Source of the DNA: Jackrogersella multiformis
Lineage: Eukaryota; Ascomycota; Sordariomycetes; Xylariales; Hypoxylaceae
Direction: 5' to 3'
Assembly (NCBI GenBank): GCA_902806575.1
Contig: CADCXD010000018.1
Coordinates: 3,782,001-3,846,000, forward strand
DNA: 64,000 nt
Part shown: piece by piece, positions 1 to 10,458 of the stretch
Layout of the letters: every line of letters begins with the position of its first letter
How positions within the stretch are numbered: position 1 is the first letter of the stretch
Program-made: the position numbers and the translations under genes
The notes under the pieces: model-generated
The model's input: only the letters and a program-made list of their open reading frames with translations
Database searches by the model: none
What the model was told of the DNA's origin: nothing

Positions 1-254
1 GTGCGCGCGGCGTAGGCGGCGTACGAGGCCAGGTCGTGGTGCTCGGTGCTGCTGCTGCCTTCGGCGGCTTCCGGGTAGGTCAGGTGCGGAGTCGAGGTTG
101 ATAGGCGGCGCACATGGTGGCTGAGGCGTGGGTGTAGATGTAGGTGTAGCTGTCTATTGCTATGGGACGAGATGCTGGTGCTGGTGCGGTTGGGGAGAGC
201 AGCAAGTGAGAAGTGCTGAAGCCATGCTGGACGATAGCGCGGGATTAACCTCAT
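1..254 (-). CDS. Mitochondrial RRG7-like (DUF2034) protein, N-terminal part only
   Basis: Partial gene that runs off the left window edge. On the minus strand an open frame starts at the ATG at 254-252 and stays open for 84 codons to base 1. The first 60 or so residues contain no Asp or Glu and many Arg, His and Ser, which is what a mitochondrial presequence looks like. The segment EHHDLASYAAYAAR that follows resembles the start of the conserved region of Rrg7/DUF2034 proteins, a fungal mitochondrial family with a restriction-endonuclease-like fold needed for respiratory growth. The family call rests on this short segment and on memory of relatives, so it is tentative; mitochondrial targeting is better supported. 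The gene is transcribed away from MED21, with 366 bp between the two starts. The catalytic part lies outside the window. Confidence 0.5.
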   Translation of the reverse strand, partial: MRLIPRYRPAWLQHFSLAALPNRTSTSISSHSNRQLHLHLHPRLSHHVRRLSTSTPHLTYPEAAEGSSSTEHHDLASYAAYAAR

Positions 255-620
255 TCCATCACTGGTTAGGTGGTATGGGATGAAGTGCTGGAAAGCTGGT
301 GTGTGTGTTGTCTTTGAACTTGTTATATGTACATAGGAGCATATAAAAAGTTGTAAATCAGAGACTGCCCTAGGCCCAGGTGAAAGGTTTAAGGTACGGT
401 GTAGCGGCTCTTTATCGATAACAATCCCGGTACATAACCCATGCACTTGCAGACCCGGAATTCCACCTGCCCCACTGTACCTTTTTCTAGTGTAGACGTT
501 ATTAGGCTAGGGTAGTAGCGTCTTCTAGGCCACTTACATCCTTCCAAAGTTGAATTCGACGATTCAAAGCTCCATCCTACACAAATCATCACTTTGCGCC
601 GAGCTCATGAGCATGCCATC
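255..620. promoter_or_regulatory. Divergent promoter region between the RRG7-like gene and MED21
   Basis: 366 bp separate two start codons that point away from each other, so the stretch must hold both 5' leaders and both promoters. I see no classical TATA box at a telling distance and no long repeat. A weak 67-codon frame here (389-592, minus) has no family resemblance. Confidence 0.5.
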
Positions 621-1192
621 ATGGGTGACAGACTTACTCAATTACAAGATGCTGTTGATCAGGTTCGCTTGTCTGCCATTTATTTCAATATTTTCTAACA
701 AAAACTAACTTCCGAGTGTCTAGCTAGCTCAACAGTTCGTCGCATGCATCCACTACCTTAATCGACATCACAACCTCGAGACGTTAGGCCCAGGAGATGT
801 GATCAGGGATGTGAAGCAGGAACCAGACCAACAAGAAGGTATGTCGATCCAAGGAATATCAACATTCACATGCATCTTCAAGATAGATAAATGTCTTGGT
901 TGCGCATGCTAATTCACCTCGTCGGAACACAGTCGACCCTCACCCAGACGACGTCTTCAAAGCATCTCAGGTCGAGCTCGCTCAAGACCTCATCACGAAA
1001 GAGCAGCAGATCGAGCTTCTAATCTCCATCCTCCCCGGCCTCGACAACAGCGAACAAGATCAGGAGCGCAACATCAAGGAACTAGAGGAGGAACTCAAGG
1101 TCGCCGAGGCGCAACGGCAGGAGGCAATCAAGGAGAAGGAAGATACTATGGCGAAGCTAGACGCTGTTATTCGTAGTATCAGACGCCCGTGA
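621..1192 (+). CDS. med21: Mediator complex subunit 21 (Srb7)
   Basis: Three exons, 621-662, 724-838 and 933-1192, encode 138 residues. Introns are 61 and 94 nt, both GT-AG, and the phases join exactly. The protein begins MGDRLTQLQDAVDQLAQQF and has the family hallmarks: an N-terminal 'LTQLQ..VDQLA.QF' helix, then near residues 70-90 'ELAQDLITKEQQIELLISIL' followed by PGL, and a long charged coiled coil ending in VIRSIRRP. Med21 pairs with Med7 in the hinge of the Mediator middle module and links activators to RNA polymerase II; this role comes from the family. The length fits other fungal Med21 proteins. The ATG at 621 is preferred over the ATG at 607 because it opens directly into the conserved helix. 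The gene is tail-to-tail with the nucleotidase gene, 248 bp apart. Confidence 0.93.
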
Positions 1193-1440
1193 TTACCTGT
1201 TGATATTCGATGATGATACCCCGGTCAGGTTAGGCGTTCTGGACAACATTGATATAATTCTCTTGCGGACTATAGACAAAGCACTATAAGTTTACTCTAT
1301 TCTGGGGGCTTCACTGCCCTTTCTGATGCCGATTTAGATGACGATGGTGCGCCCTTAACGCCTCAGGCCATACCATGCTATGTGACTCAATCCCACACCT
1401 GAGCATAAAGTCTACCTGTATGGATATCATGTACTACCAT

Positions 1441-2390
1441 CTATGCTTGGTTTGATGACTTGAAGAATTGCGGGAAGACATCCCGCAGCTCCTCTAGATG
1501 CCTAATCTGGTACTTGGATGCTTGGGATTCCGGGACCGGTAGGCCCTCCTCGACGATGTGAGCTGATGTCCAGCCTAGTTGCTGCGCGCCAACGCAGTTA
1601 GCGTACGAGTCGTCTAGATATGAAGTTAGCTACTGCTATGACATGACCCCGACGGACGAGTGTAATAGCTCATATGCGTAGGCGGGTTCACTTACCAACG
1701 AAATAGCAATCCTCGAATCGTTCCACTCCCGCATCCCTCATTGCCTTGGCGAACATGTCCTTATGCGGTTTGCAGATGATAGGAAACTCGGAGTAGTCGC
1801 AGTACGTGAGGCCCTCGAACAGGTCGTCGATGCCTAGGAGCTTGACGACCCTCCGGCCGTGCGTGACGTAGGCGTTAGTCAAGAGCCATAGTTTCACCTT
1901 GGACGGGTCGATGTCCTCGAGCAGCTTCCGCAGCCGCGGGTTCGGCTTGATGATGCCTTCGAGGGGCAGGGCGTCGTCGACCTTGGCGTTGTAGTCCAGA
2001 GGGTCGATCTGGTGGTGCCGCACTAGCCCCTCGATGGCGAGCCCGTAGTTCTTGTAGTACTCCTGGTGCAGCTTGACGGCTTCCTCTTTGGGAAGCCCGA
2101 GGTGCTTCGCGAAGTACATGTCTATCAGGTCGGCCATGAGGTCGTGCACTTTGGCGCCTGGGCTGGTGGTTAGTGTGTCTGAGTACCAAGGTGGTGGTGT
2201 CTACCTCTTCCCCTCGTCTTGTGGGTTGCTACAGCTGCTTGGACATACTTCTAGGATAGAGACAATTGTCTATGTCGCTGTCGAGAAGGTTAGTTTCGGA
2301 CTTGAGTGTTTCATTAGGGGTGACTTACAAGAATAAGACAGGTCTAGATGCTGTTGCTGCCCCATTGGGCTCTGTCGTATGTGATCCCAT
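1441..2390 (-). CDS. sdt1: Pyrimidine 5'-nucleotidase, HAD superfamily (SDT1/PHM8 type)
   Basis: Four exons on the minus strand, 2390-2329, 2277-2249, 2157-1696 and 1613-1441, encode 241 residues. All three introns are GT-AG and the phases agree. HAD motifs appear in order: motif I DIDNCLY at residues 22-28 (two catalytic Asp), motif II LLTNA, the motif III lysine in CKPHKDMF, and motif IV YFVDDS, which is rebuilt only after splicing. Between them lies the helical cap with NYGLAIEGLVRHHQIDPLDY, typical of the fungal Sdt1/Phm8 group. Such enzymes dephosphorylate pyrimidine nucleoside monophosphates, and some relatives act on lysophosphatidic acid, so substrate choice is inferred. Exon 2 is only 29 nt and carries the catalytic motif, so an annotation starting at the first long open frame would miss the active site. 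Probably cytosolic; no signal peptide is seen. Confidence 0.93.
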
Positions 2391-3039
2391 AACTTGATTT
2401 ATTTATTCATTTGTTGGTTATACACTAAGAGTAGGGTCGGTAGAGTTGGTATAGACTTTTAGATAGATGGTGAATGTAATGAGTTTAAATATATTTTTTT
2501 AGAAATTTTATAGTCGCCGTGGTTTCTACTTTGGGATTCAGATATATAAATGGTTGTTTGAGTTTGAGTTTGAGCTTGAGCGGTTGAGGCGGATGGAGAG
2601 TGAAAAGGGATTAAGTGAATTTAGTAAAAATGGTTTAGAGGTTAAGAAGTTAAGAAGTTATCGCAATTACAAGAGTTAACAATACAGTTTGGTAGATTTA
2701 TATTTAGTAAATTTAGTCGCTCTAATGGATGGCTATAGTGTCTTCCTATTCTTATGATATATTTTATAAACACTTGGATTTAATAGTAGCTACTTAGCTA
2801 AGTGTGATTGTTTGAGTCACCGGCAAAGCGAAACCTCACATCATGAAGTAATCCGAATGCAATTAATTCATCAGCCACATATTCTGCATTCACTCCACTA
2901 TTAAACTCTCACCAGCCACTGTTGGAACTTATTCTCGGTCAAATATCGGCTTATCGTGCATTTCTGATGGGACCCGGCATGGAGGATATAAGCTGAAATA
3001 TTTTCCATCAACGTCAACCAGTAGCATACGCTCAGATGG
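2391..3039. other. AT-rich intergenic stretch upstream of the nucleotidase and tRNA-His
   Basis: About 650 bp of AT-rich DNA with no supported gene. It holds the nucleotidase promoter and the 5' flank of tRNA-His. A short imperfect TTTGAG repeat is visible at about 2556-2580. No CCTAGG-type palindrome was seen here. Confidence 0.5.
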
Positions 3040-3126
3040 GGTGGTATAGTATAGTGGATAGTACAACACGTTGTGGACTACATATACGATACCGTGTAGA
3101 CCTGGGTTCGATTCCCAGTACCGCCA
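3040..3126 (+). tRNA. tRNA-His(GTG) with a 15-nt intron
   Basis: The full cloverleaf can be folded by hand. The acceptor stem GGTGGTA pairs with TACCGCC (one T-G pair), with discriminator A at 3126. The D stem is GTAT/GTAC. The anticodon stem ACACG pairs with CGTGT, with loop TTGTGG then C. The T arm is CTGGG TTCGATT CCCAG. The anticodon GTG lies at 3073-3075, and a 15-nt intron at 3077-3091 interrupts the loop just after position 37, the standard eukaryotic site. Base 3039, immediately before the mature 5' end, is already a G, the identity of the histidine-specific -1 residue that Thg1 normally adds. A TTTTT run at 3132-3136 is a good RNA polymerase III terminator. Confidence 0.95.
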
Positions 3127-3737
3127 ATGTCTTTTTGCGTTTTTGTCAACTTTTACATATCGATAATTGTGCCCTCTATCGGGTTTCTTCGAATTTAATG
3201 GTCACTATTAACGCACCTACTTGGGAGGAATTTGATGGTGAATTGGTCGTAGTAACCCTCCAGGGCTGTTATTCTAAATTGTAACCACTATAACCAGTGA
3301 AACTGCGTTCTGTGGAAGGTGGTAAGGGAAGGTACCTAGGTACGTACGTAGTTCAACTTCCAAGGTTGGTAACAGTGTGGATCCATGCACGGTGCAGCAC
3401 CCGGCTGTTAGATGCACCTACCTAGGTACCTAGGTAGGTACCTAAAAAAAATTATTATCCACTCGAGAAAAAAAATAACATTTGAAATTCCAACTAGAGC
3501 TTAACTCGTCATGCGACACGTCTCTTTCTTTTTCTTCTCCATCTCTACTTTCTTCAACCATCATCACGACAACAACTCGTGAAGGAAGTATCAAGACAAT
3601 ACTTAATCACTAAGTAATCTTCGCGTCTCTTCCATATTCTAGTAATCGTATTAATTGGTTGTTCATTCTCCTGCTTGGTGTTAGACCTTGATCTATGGAT
3701 GGTTTCCTTTCTCTCGCTCAGCTAATTCATCGCAATC
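3127..3737. promoter_or_regulatory. tRNA terminator, palindromic tracts and pyrimidine-rich leader
   Basis: After the polymerase III terminator this 611-bp region contains two CCTAGG-centred palindromic tracts, at about 3333-3350 and 3417-3443, then a CT-rich run at about 3519-3560, a common feature of filamentous-fungal promoters and leaders. The open frame at 3036-3284 is the tRNA plus its flank read as codons and is not a gene. Confidence 0.5.
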
Positions 3738-6539
3738 ATGGCGCAAGCTAGCATCACAAGAGAGTCCATAGCCTCAGGTTATCAACCGACCGGTCAGAAT
3801 GGTAACGGTGCTTTGACACCTGCTGATCTTTATGAGATTCGAGAATACCAGAAGGTTATCACTTTTCGAGATACGATAGTATCTGGGAAGCATCCCCGTA
3901 TCAAGGTGGCCAAGCCTGCCACTCCTCAACAATCATCTACCTCCACGTCCCTCGCGACAGAACGCGTTGCGTCGTTGTCGTCGTTACCGTTACCGTTACC
4001 ATTACCATCATCATCCATTACTCAGCCTCTGCAAAGTGCACCTAACATCAGCTCTTACCAGGTGGACAATCTTCATTCTTTCAAAGCCAACTCTCATCAG
4101 CCAGCTGTCGCCGTAGTTGCGGCAGCATCTTCTACGGCTTCCTCCTCTGCAGCCATCCCTACAGCTGTCACAGGTGTCTCAAGACCCTTAGATTATGCCA
4201 AGACTAATAGCAATACTATCTTGCATCAGAACCCTGAAGATCTCGCCAAGGCAGGTCTTAAGCTACAAAGGCAAAAGCTGGAACATGATCTCAAAGACCA
4301 GTTTAAGCAGCGGAAGGCTTTGCAGGTTCCTGAGCATCATCTTGACTTAGACCTCCCAGATATTTTGGCAAAAGCACTGACTCTCGTACAAGCTACGGCT
4401 CCAATCCTTACCGGTACTCCTAACGCTGCCACTGTTTCCGACTCGAGTGATTCCTTTGACAACAACACGTTCTATTCCAGCCCACTTGAAACGCCCAACT
4501 CTCGTGCGTCGCCCCGAGTTCAGAATGTAATAGGTCAAGAGGTACAAGTGCAAGATAGGACTACTACTTCTACTCCATACCAGGCGGCCTATGCTCCGCA
4601 GCAGGAACAGTTCGTTCCTCAGCCTACCCACACCTCGACGCCATCCTACCAGACAGACTTTAGTCGTAGCACACAGCCGACCCAGACCGCGAGTAGTTCG
4701 CGGCCCTTACAATCAAGCACTGGCCACCTGGCAACGTCCGCCCAAGACTATGGCCTTCATCGCACCTCCAACCCTAACCGTGATGGACATATGGTAATAG
4801 ATTCCCACCAGACGCGTCGGATAGTCCCCCAGGTTATCAGTTCAGACAGCGGTCCTGCTAGTAGATCCGACAACTCTGGAAATACAGATTCGGATCACCC
4901 TGCTGACTACAGGCGTCTTCAGAATTCTCACCACGATCCTCACCAGCAGAACCCTCACCAGCTGCTTCCCGCTGCTCACTTCAGGCACCAACAGCCACCC
5001 TTAATTCGTGCTCATGACCTTTCACCGTATGCACCCCAGCCTGCACATGTCTCGCCATTGGCGACAGCTCGAAGGCCGCCCATGCCCGACCCGGAAGTTA
5101 GCATCTTGCCAGGCGCACCGGCGCAAGTAACGGCTTTGAGACAAGAGCGTGGAGCTGTCACTAGTCCTGAGAGCTCCCCCCAGGGAGAAAAAGGAGGCAA
5201 GCGGAAGAATAATAAGAAGAAGAACAACAACAATAACAACAACAACAACAAGAGAAAGACTGAAACGAGAGCACCAGATGTTCCGGGATCTCCTTACATC
5301 AAACCTGAACCTCGATCCCCTTCGCCTCTCTCGGCGCCCCAGTTCATCCGCCCTCAGAAGCGACTACGATCCGATACTCGCCAAGAACAAGTAGTAGTGT
5401 ATGACGAGCCCTCAATTGAACAACCAGCCTCGATGCTACGTCGCGAGCAGTTTACTGCTCCACAGATACCTATCGAACGACCACCTACCTATGGTTTTGA
5501 AAGACTGGAGGACCCGTATTCAAGACAAGTACGTCAATCTGTTGCTCCGGCGAGTCAAAGATTAGAACGTGCCCTGTACGAGGAACGACGACCAGACGGA
5601 ACGGCCGTACAATACATCCAGCGGGTCCAATCTCCCTACGGCTATGCGGCTCCCTACGGTGCCGTCGAGCCACGTCCTCTACGTTCAGCAAGCTACTCAG
5701 TGAACCGTCAGTATCGAGAGGTTTCTGCTTATCCGCGTGATGGACGGATGAGTGTACGGCCTTACGCTGATCGTGCTAGATCACGATCACCCATCATTAT
5801 AGAGAGACGGTCGCCCGCTATGGCACCCCCACCTCGTATCGTAGTTGATCAGTATGGTCGCGAGTATATCGACCCCCCGCGTGCTAGCACCGCTGCTCGC
5901 CACTCAGTCGCGCCAGCTCCACGATCGAGTGAACGTGAGGTTATTTACGAACGACTACCGGCACGTGCTACATCTCGCATGCCTGGGATGCCTGGGGAGA
6001 CAATCGAGGAGAACGGGATCATCTACCAACGCACATCACCCACCTATGCTCCTCGACGCGTCATCACGCAGCCAGAGTACGGAGTTGATTACAGAAGCTA
6101 TCGTGAACGTGATTATCCGATGCAACCCATGGGAGTTCCAAGCCAAAACTTTATCCCACTCCGAGGGGCAACGGGGGGCCGACTTCCTGGGGAGATGCCT
6201 CTAGAGTATTATCCTAGAGCGGCAAGCGTTCGACCCGCGGAGACTTTACCGTACTATGTCAGGCCTGATACCATGCGACCTGACGTACCTCCTAGGCAAT
6301 ATGCTGCCACTGTCCACTCCGAGGTAAGAAGAGACGCGGCCCCTCCGATCGTTCGGGAGTTCAGCGCGAGGCCGGTGGAACGTGATGCACCCAGGCGCGA
6401 ATACAGTGTCCGGCCCGTAGAGCGCTACTATGAAAGACCGCCACATGCAGATGAGGAAGTCACGTACATCGATCGACCCCTGGCAGCTCAGCCGGAAATT
6501 ATCTACGCAGATAATGGTCGAAGACAGGTCTATCAGTGA
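3738..6539 (+). CDS. Large disordered protein, probably nuclear, function unknown
   Basis: A single uninterrupted frame of 933 residues, starting with the first ATG after a pyrimidine-rich leader (MAQASITRESIASG). I do not recognise a catalytic domain. Near residues 25-55 there is a compact, probably folded stretch (PADLYEIREYQKVITFRD). The rest is low complexity: Ser/Thr/Pro/Gln/His in the middle; a Lys/Asn run at about 485-507 flanked by KRK, which could be a nuclear localisation signal; then YIKPEPRSPSP at about 521, which fits a SUMO-acceptor consensus beside proline-directed phosphosites. From about 540 to the end it is Arg/Tyr/Pro-rich with recurring RPVER, YERLP and DQYGREYID segments. 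A nuclear regulatory or RNA-associated role is an inference from composition only. Codon structure and length argue strongly for a real gene. No intron is needed. Confidence 0.85.
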   Translation: MAQASITRESIASGYQPTGQNGNGALTPADLYEIREYQKVITFRDTIVSGKHPRIKVAKPATPQQSSTSTSLATERVASLSSLPLPLPLPSSSITQPLQSAPNISSYQVDNLHSFKANSHQPAVAVVAAASSTASSSAAIPTAVTGVSRPLDYAKTNSNTILHQNPEDLAKAGLKLQRQKLEHDLKDQFKQRKALQVPEHHLDLDLPDILAKALTLVQATAPILTGTPNAATVSDSSDSFDNNTFYSSPLETPNSRASPRVQNVIGQEVQVQDRTTTSTPYQAAYAPQQEQFVPQPTHTSTPSYQTDFSRSTQPTQTASSSRPLQSSTGHLATSAQDYGLHRTSNPNRDGHMVIDSHQTRRIVPQVISSDSGPASRSDNSGNTDSDHPADYRRLQNSHHDPHQQNPHQLLPAAHFRHQQPPLIRAHDLSPYAPQPAHVSPLATARRPPMPDPEVSILPGAPAQVTALRQERGAVTSPESSPQGEKGGKRKNNKKKNNNNNNNNNKRKTETRAPDVPGSPYIKPEPRSPSPLSAPQFIRPQKRLRSDTRQEQVVVYDEPSIEQPASMLRREQFTAPQIPIERPPTYGFERLEDPYSRQVRQSVAPASQRLERALYEERRPDGTAVQYIQRVQSPYGYAAPYGAVEPRPLRSASYSVNRQYREVSAYPRDGRMSVRPYADRARSRSPIIIERRSPAMAPPPRIVVDQYGREYIDPPRASTAARHSVAPAPRSSEREVIYERLPARATSRMPGMPGETIEENGIIYQRTSPTYAPRRVITQPEYGVDYRSYRERDYPMQPMGVPSQNFIPLRGATGGRLPGEMPLEYYPRAASVRPAETLPYYVRPDTMRPDVPPRQYAATVHSEVRRDAAPPIVREFSARPVERDAPRREYSVRPVERYYERPPHADEEVTYIDRPLAAQPEIIYADNGRRQVYQ

Positions 6540-7840
6540 ACTTGTGTTTTCGAACATGTGTCACGCAGGGATGGTAGGCACAGGAATCTAATATTATGAC
6601 TGAGCCTGAGGAAGGAAGGCTAGGGAAAGTTGAGGTGCCTCTTGGTTTGAGCCGGTCTTATAATTGGTCACGCACCGCACGGCTTTGAAAGTTGAGATCT
6701 GCCATATTCCCTAGAGCTATGCTGGAATAGCAGAAGGTTGAATCTGCTTGGCATTTGTTTTGAGGGGGGTTCTGTGAATGCAGGCAGGTATTGACTTAAA
6801 TGAGTGGCTTGGAATTTGGACGGTGGTATGCGGGCTCCCCTACGAGCGGAACTTGACGCAGCCAGGTACTTATTCTCATCAGTGTATATAATCCAAGATG
6901 GCCACAAATCATGAAGGACCTTAAATCAGTGTGTGTTATATCAGTGTATGCTATATCAGTGATCAATGAGTGATGCGGTACATCCTAATCGTTTTATTAA
7001 TCTTAGAGTCTTAGACGATAGGAACTCTGATCTGCATAGACGAGGCAGATGTGTGAACTAGGCAAGGGATGGGCGTTAGAAGGCGGTCCTCTTGCATGTA
7101 CTGCAACCATAACCTCCCGTCAGTGTTAGCCGAGCGGTGTTCGGTAATGTAATCCACCCCGTCCACAATCCGGCTATCTAGACATAGAAGACTTTGCCTA
7201 ATAAGAGGACAGGTATAAATAGATTACCTGAGTAGGTAGTTGCAGTATATGATTCATTTAAATGATTCCTCTATATTGCTTCTTTTATTTTTATCAATGG
7301 ATGGCATATTTGCATTAAACATATTCTTTTATTTATTTTTCTTCTCTCCGTTGGCTTACGGAGAACAAAAACGGAAAACTGTGGCTCAATATAATATTAT
7401 CTAAATAGTAGGTCGGCTCGGATTCGGAACCAGGTAGTTTGCGATGGGGGCTGCCAGCCCTACATACATGTATGTATAAGCCGTTCCCACCACCGGACCT
7501 TCGGCAGCTATCATGCTATTTAGACACACGACGCGCGGCCCCGTATGCCCCTAAAGGTATTAATTATTTACTACCTAGGAGGGATAAGGGAAGGAGGGCA
7601 GAATCGTGTCTAGATCGCGAACCAATATTTTTTCTTAAGATGTAAAACGCCTCGTGGCATACTCGCAGTCGAGGGCTGCTGATGTACGACATCGAGTGGC
7701 ACTCAACTTTCCAGGGTTTTCGAGGTCAACGACGAACCGGGTTTTGCCACTGTCGTTGTTCCTTGGAAGCTTACCTAAAGCGAGATGGGAATAAAACCGG
7801 ACGAGCGAAATTTGCTCGGCTGAAGCTTTCACGGGGAACT
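6540..7840. other. Intergenic region downstream of the 933-residue protein gene
   Basis: About 1.3 kb with no supported gene. It starts with the 3' flank of the disordered-protein gene; short frames at 6668-6907, 7439-7645 and 7635-7832 look like chance. 'Ctatatcagtg' and 'ttatatcagtg' recur at about 6930-6962 as a small tandem repeat. From about 7255 to 7350 the sequence is AT-rich. Confidence 0.4.
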
Positions 7841-9800
7841 TGCCTTACTAAGTAGGTAGGTACTTAAGTCGTTAACGCACTTGGTTGATATTTGTTTGTA
7901 TTTCTATATATAATTTCTATACTCTTATATATCTATACATATATTAATCCGTATATACCCAAGATATATAGCTTGGTACGTGTTGTCTCCTATTATTTTC
8001 TCCTACTAATGGATATTAGTGAAGGGATAAAGGGGGTTTCGCGGGAGAGCCGCCAGCTTAAATACCTAATATGTATGTAAGAGTGTAAGTACCTAGGTAG
8101 GTATTGGTGTAAGTACCTAGGTAGGTATTGGTGTAAGTAAGTATTGTACCTACCTCATACCTAAGATATACCTAAGTAGTGTATATAGGCGCCGTGATGA
8201 TGATCCATCTGACGCTTTGTCGGTTCGAGCTTCCAAGTTACAAAAGACAATGATCCATTTTAGTGTACATATTAGAGAAGGAAGTGCGCCTGATTCTGTA
8301 CCGTACCTTGGTCAACAGTGGTCCCGTGTACCGTGGCTATGTCTGTTTGGCATGCATCTCAAATAGGTACATTAAGTACCATCCTAGGCCCTAAGGTACA
8401 TACCTACCTAGGGGTAGATACCTAGGTCCTACCTGGGTCTTACCTAATTACAGTACCTAAGTATGTACCTAGGTAGTACCTAGATAGGTACCTAGGTACC
8501 CTTAAACAGGCTTTAAGATATGAAATTTGATAATTCATATCCCTGTATGCCTTATACCTTATGATCCTTGAGTTCGTGTTGTGTCCCCATTCGAAACCCT
8601 GACAGCCTACAAAGAAGGACAAAGATTTGGACGATTCAAACGATTCAAACGATTTAAACCAGATACTAGACTAGGGTTGACTGTTGCACGGACTACCTGG
8701 ATAGAACATACCTAGGTACCTAGGTATTGAAGCCTTTGTCTTTGACGACATGGCACAATGAAAAATGAAATAGATACATACATAGGTAGGTAGGTATGTA
8801 CCTAGGTAATAGACTCAAACATCTGTACTCGACTCGAGTAAGTTAAGAAACCTAGTGTTAATCATGTCTAATACAATTCCACGTACCTAGGTACTAGCAT
8901 GTAAGTAGCTGAATAACCATAACCAAGGTCCACTGTCCACTTACTGATGCATACCTACCTTGGTACATATGTACAATATTTGATAGTTAAAGGTAGAGAG
9001 GTATTATGTAGTACGTACCCTGGTATATTCCCACCTCGTATGCATTGCCTTACAATTACACTTCCAAGGTTCTAAGCTGAGAGATGGAGGGATGGAAAAA
9101 TGGACAGAGATCTCAGGCATAAAGCCAAGGCAATACTTATTTCTAGAAAATCAAAAACCAAGGCTATATGTAGTTCGAATATTTAAGTTGGAATCCATTA
9201 CCTAGAGTCTAGAGTAATCGAGTATAAGCTATCCTGGTACAGTTGGTACAGGTATCTTAGCTACCTAGGTACCTATCTTAACTCTCAAAGAGATCGAAGT
9301 CGAGTCCAAGTCGTATGCGTTCGTAAGGAGGTACTTAGGTAGGTACTTAGGTACCTAGGTAGGTGGTGGTAATGATGACGAGAGAAGGAGAGAAAGAAAC
9401 CACCTATGCTTTTAGATACTTACATGCTACTTGCCTGCTCCTCTTCATTCAAATAGATGGTGGGTTAGATTCAACTCAAATTACTAGTAATTCTTATGCG
9501 TTTACTATTGCAAGTACTAACGTACGGTAGTAGTTACGAGGTACCCTATCGGTTCCAAGGTTGTATAATAGAATTCGTACTAGCGCTCCTGCTACAGTTT
9601 ATTCGCAGCAGCAGCCCTGGAAGGCTCCAATTGACCGGCGCCCCCACTGCAACTGGAATGAGTTTGGCCCATTCTACCAACCGCGCTAAGCCCTCACGCA
9701 GCAAGTAGGAACCAGCCCACAACCTTACCTTACAGCATTGTAACTGCCTATGTACCTAGGTACCTACCTGTGGCAGTACCTAGGTACATAGTATGGGTGA
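7841..9800. repeat. Dense cluster of CCTAGG-centred palindromic tracts
   Basis: About 2 kb in which variants of ACCTAGGT, often with AGGTAGGT or ACCTACCT arms, recur many times: about 8090-8130, 8370-8412, 8450-8500, 8708-8728, 8780-8812, 8884-8895, 9258-9272, 9330-9362, 9748-9785. Each tract is self-complementary or nearly so. A 24-bp unit containing the motif is tandemly repeated at 8083-8130. There is no convincing open frame. Confidence 0.75.
8083..8146. repeat. 24-bp tandem repeat carrying the CCTAGG palindrome
   Basis: Two identical 24-base units (8083-8106 and 8107-8130), each GTGTAAGT plus the palindromic core plus GTATTG. A third unit (8131-8146) is 8 bases shorter and lacks the palindromic core. 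Confidence 0.85.
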
Positions 9801-9835
9801 TACATACAGGGCACTAAGACGCTCAATTATGCCAC

Positions 9836-9863
9836 CTGGGCTGCTGGGCTGCTGGGCTGCTGG
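9836..9863. repeat. 8-bp tandem repeat (CTGGGCTG)
   Basis: Three exact copies of CTGGGCTG and a half copy, in non-coding DNA about 600 bp before the KH protein gene. Confidence 0.85.
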
Positions 9864-10029
9864 AGATACGTACTGCGCACTGTTCAGGGCTTCCAGGGTT
9901 TTCCTCACCCAGTTCCCCTAAAATCTAGAGCGCTCATTCGCTGAGTACACATAGCTGCAGTCAGCAGCTTCGACACACCCGACACTTCGGGCATTTGGCT
10001 CGTTCCATCGATTCTTCCAGTCCACCACA

Positions 10030-10458
10030 TCTCAAGTACATTGACCCAAAAACCCATCCATCCATCCATCCCGTCAATTCCACTTCTCCTCACCATTCAT
10101 TCTCTCAACCTCCCCACTAACAGCAGTAGAGGTTTTGCAAGTATTTTGCAAATAAAAAGAGAGAGAGAGAGAGAGAGAGAAGAGAGAGTGAGAGTGAGAG
10201 TGAGTGTGTGTGAGAGAGAGAGAGACATCATAGAAAGGTAGAGAGAATCCGCCAAACGACAAATTCGGGTTTCTCCCCTTCCATTGTTCTCTTTTCCCTT
10301 TTCCCTTTTTTATTTTATTTTATTTCTCTTCTCTTATTTCTTCCTTCTTTTAACTTCCACCAACGAGATACCCCATTTTCTCCTCTTCCCTCCTCTATTC
10401 CTATATTCCCCCCTCAAAATCCCTTCTCCCTCTCCCAACCCCTCCCCCAGGTTTCACG
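10030..10458 (+). promoter_or_regulatory. Purine/pyrimidine-tract leader of the KH protein gene
   Basis: Just upstream of the KH gene a GA/GT microsatellite (about 10156-10226) is followed by about 160 bp made almost wholly of C and T (about 10270-10450). This is probably the promoter core and 5' leader. The run ends CCTCCCCCAG followed by GTTTCACG just before the ATG, so a 3' splice site ending a leader intron is possible but not proven. Confidence 0.5.

Noticed and set aside
607..620. Upstream ATG at 607 as the MED21 start
   Set aside because: The frame from 607 does not lead into the Med21 N-terminal helix; the ATG at 621 does.
3036..3284. 82-codon frame over the tRNA
   Set aside because: Its first 30 codons are the tRNA-His gene.
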